Source: Lachnospiraceae bacterium UBA6403
GTDB lineage: Bacteria > Bacillota > Clostridia > Lachnospirales > Lachnospiraceae
Reading direction: 5' to 3'
Length of the DNA: 56,702 bases
Assembly: GCA_002437435.1 (NCBI GenBank)
Contig: DJPV01000082.1
Location: 1-56,702, forward strand
The notes under the pieces are model-generated. The model made no database searches and was not told the origin of the DNA. It saw nothing but the letters and a program-made list of their open reading frames with translations. The position numbers and the translations under genes are program-made. Positions 53,716 to 56,702 of this stretch are shown here, piece after piece; within the stretch, counting starts at the first letter, position 1, and each line of letters begins with the position of its first letter.

Positions 53716-54287
53716 TGCATATTTTATTATTGGCAGTTGGAGCAGCCCTTGTAAATAATGTAATATTAAGCCAGTTCCTTGGACTGTGTCCTTTCCTTGG
53801 TGTATCAAAGAGTGTAAACACAGCAACCGGCATGGGCGGAGCAGTTATATTTGTAATGACGATCGCTTCAGCGGTAACAAGTATTGTTTATTATGGAATC
53901 CTTTCCCCGCTGGGATTAGATTATCTGAATACGATCGTGTTCATTCTTGTAATAGCGGCACTGGTACAGTTTGTAGAGATGTTCTTAAAGAAGAATATGA
54001 AGTCTTTATATGAGTCACTTGGAGTATACCTTCCTCTGATCACAACAAACTGTGCAGTTCTTGGTATCGCACTTTCCAATGTGCAGAATGAATATACGAT
54101 CCTTGAGAGTATTGTAAATGGTTTTGGTTCAGCAGTAGGTTTTGCGATCTCAATTACAATTCTTGCAGGTATCCGTGAGAAGCTGGAATACAGTGATATT
54201 CCGGAAGCATTTAAGGGTACTCCGATCGTTCTGATCACATCAGGTCTGATGGCAATAGCGTTCTTTGGCTTTGCCGGATTGATATAA
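53715..54287 (+). CDS. rnfA: Ion-translocating ferredoxin:NAD+ oxidoreductase subunit A
   Basis: 190-residue integral membrane subunit with six helices, paralogous to RnfE. It shows NNVILSQFLGLCPFLGVSKS and ITTNCAVLGIALSN, whose cysteines hold the membrane 2Fe-2S cluster shared with RnfE. The ribosome site GGAGGT lies inside the end of rnfE. Length and motifs are normal, in contrast to RnfE. Confidence 0.97.
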   Translation: MHILLLAVGAALVNNVILSQFLGLCPFLGVSKSVNTATGMGGAVIFVMTIASAVTSIVYYGILSPLGLDYLNTIVFILVIAALVQFVEMFLKKNMKSLYESLGVYLPLITTNCAVLGIALSNVQNEYTILESIVNGFGSAVGFAISITILAGIREKLEYSDIPEAFKGTPIVLITSGLMAIAFFGFAGLI

Positions 54288-54299
54288 GGAGGGATCGTT

Positions 54300-55091
54300 A
54301 TGGATATTACAACAATTCTGATCGCAGTTGCAGTTGTAGCAGGCGTTGGTGTCATCATTGGTGTTCTGCTCGGTGTAGCTGGTGAAAAGTTTAAAGTTCC
54401 GGTAGATGAGAAGGCAGTTATGGTGCGGGAGCTTCTTCCCGGAAATAACTGTGGTGGATGCGGATATCCCGGCTGTGATGGCCTTGCAGCAGCGATCGCA
54501 AAGGGCGAGATGCCGCCATCTGCATGTCCGGTTGGAGGTGCAGCCGTTGCAGAGGCAATCAGTGCCGCACTCGGCGTGGAGAATACAGCAAGCACCAAGT
54601 ATGTAGCCTTTGTCAAATGCGCAGGTGACTGTGAGAAGGCAAAGGATGTCTATGATTATGTTGGACCAAAGACCTGTGTTCTTGCACAGAACAGTCCGAA
54701 CAATGGACCAAAGGGCTGTACTTATGGTTGTACAGGATATGGTTCCTGTAAGGCCGTCTGTGAATTCGGTGCGATTGATATTATAGATGGCATTGCAGTT
54801 GTAAATGAGGAAAAATGTAAAGCGTGTGGAAAGTGTGTAGATGTCTGCCCAAGACATCTGATCGAGCTGGTTCCATACGATGCCCCTCATCGTGTCAGAT
54901 GTAATTCAAAGGAAAAAGGAAAGGAAGTAAAGGCAGTATGTTCAGCAGGTTGTATCGGCTGTTCACTCTGCGTCAGATCCTGTGAATTTGATGCGGTATC
55001 GGTAGATCAGAACCTTGCACACATTGATTATGACAAATGTACACGTTGTGGCGCATGTGCCAGAAAGTGTCCGGTCAAGATCATAAGCTGA
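54300..55091 (+). CDS. rnfB: Ion-translocating ferredoxin:NAD+ oxidoreductase subunit B
   Basis: 263 residues: one N-terminal helix, the cluster-binding segment NNCGGCGYPGCDGLA, CPVGGAA, a further Cys series (CAGDCEKA; KGCTYGCTGYGSC) and two ferredoxin-type motifs, CKACGKCVDVCP and, at the C-terminus, CIGCSLCVRSCE with CTRCGACARKCPVK. It accepts electrons from ferredoxin. GGAGGG precedes ATG. It is the last rnf gene; no obvious terminator follows, but the next gap has a 16-bp direct repeat. Confidence 0.97.
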   Translation: MDITTILIAVAVVAGVGVIIGVLLGVAGEKFKVPVDEKAVMVRELLPGNNCGGCGYPGCDGLAAAIAKGEMPPSACPVGGAAVAEAISAALGVENTASTKYVAFVKCAGDCEKAKDVYDYVGPKTCVLAQNSPNNGPKGCTYGCTGYGSCKAVCEFGAIDIIDGIAVVNEEKCKACGKCVDVCPRHLIELVPYDAPHRVRCNSKEKGKEVKAVCSAGCIGCSLCVRSCEFDAVSVDQNLAHIDYDKCTRCGACARKCPVKIIS

Positions 55092-55101
55092 TCAATGTGA
55101 T

Positions 55102-55142
55102 CGGATTCATAATCTGACTGCTGTGACGGATCCATAATCTGA
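55102..55142. repeat. Two-copy 16-bp direct repeat after rnfB
   Basis: CGGATTCATAATCTGA (55102-55117) and CGGATCCATAATCTGA (55127-55142), 25-bp period, one mismatch. No function is apparent; it could be a protein-binding site or duplication scar. Confidence 0.6.
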
Positions 55143-55231
55143 TCGGTGCAACTGATAATTTATACGTCTAAATATATTCTCTGTTTCATATTATGATACG
55201 GAAGGTGGATTTTGTTGAAAAGGGAATATAG

Positions 55232-55480
55232 ATGAGGTTTTGTGAATTAAAAGAAAAAGAAGTAATAAACTGCAAGGACTGCCAGCGACTTGGCTTTGTT
55301 GCAGATATTGAATTTGATCCCTGCTCTGGAAGAATCGAGGCAATAATTGTTCCTGAGCAGGGAAAAATTTTCTGGTGCTTTGGGTCGTGCGAGGAGTATT
55401 GCATTGATTTCTGCAATGTCGTGAAGATCGGACCGGATATTATTTTAGTTGACATTCCTTCCCGAATATGTAAAAGTTAG
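55232..55480 (+). CDS. YlmC/YmxH family PRC-barrel sporulation protein
   Basis: 82 residues: MRFCELKEKEVINC, RLGFVADIEFDPCSGRIEAI and CNVVKIGPDIILVDI form the PRC-barrel-like fold typical of YlmC/YmxH. These are short proteins found in endospore formers, with unclear function. AAAGGG precedes ATG. nrdR follows 55 bp later. Confidence 0.88.
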   Translation: MRFCELKEKEVINCKDCQRLGFVADIEFDPCSGRIEAIIVPEQGKIFWCFGSCEEYCIDFCNVVKIGPDIILVDIPSRICKS

Positions 55481-55535
55481 TAACAGAGAGAATAGAGGGG
55501 ATGAACGATATTCCCTGATTTACGGAGGCAAAAAC

Positions 55536-56003
55536 ATGAGATGTCCATTTTGTTATGTTGATGATACAAGAGTTATAGATTCCAGACCGGCAGATGACGG
55601 CTGCTCGATCCGAAGAAGAAGACAGTGCGATGCATGTGGCAGACGTTTCACGACTTATGAAAAGGTTGAGACGATTCCGCTCATTGTAATCAAAAAGGAT
55701 AAGAACAGAGAGACTTATGACAGAAAGAAGATCGAATCCGGTATCATAAGATCCTGTCATAAAAGGCCGGTATCTGCGGAACAGATATCCAAATGCATCG
55801 ACGATATCGAGAACGAGATCTTTAATCTGGAAGCAAAAGAAGTAGAGAGTACGACGATCGGCGAGATCGTTATGGATAAGATCAAGGATCTGGATCAGGT
55901 AGCATATGTAAGATTTGCTTCTGTATACAGAGAGTTCAAAGATGTGAACACATTTATGAATGAACTGAGCAAATTATTATCTGCAAATTCTGATAAGAAA
56001 TAG
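55536..56003 (+). CDS. nrdR: Ribonucleotide reductase repressor NrdR
   Basis: ATP/dATP-sensing zinc-finger repressor of nrd genes. 155 residues: zinc ribbon with CPFC and CDACGRRF (4 Cys), then an ATP-cone (IVIKKDKNRETYDRKKIESG; ISKCIDDIENEI). ATG 55536 follows ACGGAGG. The longer frame from 55449 would overlap ylmC. No nrd gene is in the window. Confidence 0.97.
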   Translation: MRCPFCYVDDTRVIDSRPADDGCSIRRRRQCDACGRRFTTYEKVETIPLIVIKKDKNRETYDRKKIESGIIRSCHKRPVSAEQISKCIDDIENEIFNLEAKEVESTTIGEIVMDKIKDLDQVAYVRFASVYREFKDVNTFMNELSKLLSANSDKK

Positions 56004-56015
56004 ACAGGAACAATC

Positions 56016-56636
56016 ATGGTAGATTCATATAACACAATACTGACACCGGGAACCGATGAGATCGTTGAGAAGAAATCCAGATTTATCGGATATGCACAGC
56101 CGGTTTCTTCGGAAGAAGAAGCGTATGCATTTGTAGAAAGTGTCAAGAAGAAACATTATGATGCACGGCATAATTGTCATGCATTTGCGATCGGAAAAGA
56201 GAATACACTCTACCGTTTTTCTGATGACGGAGAACCGCAGGGAACGGCAGGAAAGCCGATATTAGAAGTGATATCGGGAAATCAGGTAACGGATATCTGT
56301 ATCGTGGTTACAAGATATTTTGGCGGGACTCTGCTGGGAACCGGAGGACTTGTCCGGGCATATACAGAAGCAGCCAAACTTGCCCTTGCAGATGCCGGCA
56401 TCCATCAGATGCGGCGCATGAAGCTTATGGATATCACCTGCTCCTATAATGATTCCGGCAAAGTACAGTATCTTTTATCAACAAATGAGATCAGCATAGA
56501 GAATACAGAATATGGTGCAGACGTAACCTTCCACACAGCAGTTCCTGTCGCTGACGTATCCATGATCGAAAAGAAGATCACAGAAGCAACAGCAGCCCGC
56601 GCGGTCATCGACGAAAAAGGCGAGAAATTCGTATAA
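56016..56636 (+). CDS. yigZ: YigZ/IMPACT family protein
   Basis: 206 residues: an N-terminal UPF0029 domain (VEKKSRFIGYAQPVSSEEEA, YDARHNCHAFAIG, DDGEPQGTAGKPIL, VVTRYFGGTLLGTGGLVRAY) and a C-terminal DUF1949 ferredoxin-like domain (LMDITCSYNDSGKVQYLL). Members are implicated in translation-related regulation. AGGA precedes ATG 56016, 12 bp after nrdR, so co-transcription is likely. The last 66 bp of the window hold no visible feature. Confidence 0.93.
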   Translation: MVDSYNTILTPGTDEIVEKKSRFIGYAQPVSSEEEAYAFVESVKKKHYDARHNCHAFAIGKENTLYRFSDDGEPQGTAGKPILEVISGNQVTDICIVVTRYFGGTLLGTGGLVRAYTEAAKLALADAGIHQMRRMKLMDITCSYNDSGKVQYLLSTNEISIENTEYGADVTFHTAVPVADVSMIEKKITEATAARAVIDEKGEKFV

Positions 56637-56702
56637 ACAGGACTCATACCTTTTACGCCAATTAATTTAAAGTGAATATAAAATAAGCTTGCCTGTGACG
56701 CT

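Overview
The window is a continuous stretch of a low-to-moderate GC Firmicute chromosome. The CodY/Rnf/NrdR/YlmC set, the frequent AGGAGG ribosome binding sites and the protein sequences suggest a gut-type Lachnospiraceae (Clostridia). This is inferred from protein resemblance, because no 16S gene is present. About 48 protein genes and one tRNA are visible. Most are housekeeping genes on the + strand. I see no transposase, integrase, phage gene or CRISPR array.

Layout. 1-7600: amino-acid synthesis, leuB (5' end cut off), ilvD, ilvB, serC, serA, asd. 7800-14013: a surface-polysaccharide block, with two GT2 glycosyltransferases on + and an AT-rich minus-strand trio of Wzx-like flippase, GT-C glycosyltransferase and FkbM methyltransferase. 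14153-19080: P-loop kinase, DUF1015 protein, a branching-enzyme homologue that has lost catalytic segments, and MscS. 19105-21450: a 190-bp imperfect palindrome and two COG0523/CobW GTPases, the first with a large His/Cys metal-binding insert. 21597-27408: comM, dprA, topA, codY. 27433-29197: an acidic membrane-anchored protein and a short MltG-like stub. 29434-31281: rpsB-tsf. 31517-33956: HAD phosphatase and AzgA-type purine permease, then a 238-bp imperfect palindrome and tRNA-Arg(CCG). 34445-39815: membrane protein, Lrp regulator, rluB, ligA, metA. 39847-44254: secreted cell-wall-binding hydrolase and an ABC-F ATPase with a structured leader. 44595-47100: a RelA/SpoT-domain fusion protein and an uncharacterised neighbour. 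47264-55091: apbE, NusG-II protein, Gx transporter and rnfC-rnfDG-rnfE-rnfA-rnfB. 55232-56636: ylmC/ymxH, nrdR, yigZ.

How the genes work together. The first block makes branched-chain amino acids, serine and aspartate semialdehyde. CodY, encoded 22 kb downstream, is the usual repressor of the ilv/leu genes in Firmicutes. ApbE attaches FMN to threonines in RnfD and RnfG, so its position next to rnf makes a self-contained flavin-loading and ferredoxin:NAD+ ion-pumping module. ComM and DprA process incoming DNA and sit beside topA.

The points most worth a second look are the RelA/SpoT fusion with an unassigned C-terminus, the core-deleted GlgB homologue, the fused RnfD-RnfG with a cysteine-bearing disordered RnfE tail, two long intergenic palindromes, and two leaders (lrp and ABC-F) that look like attenuators. 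None of these is proven to be a new system from sequence alone.
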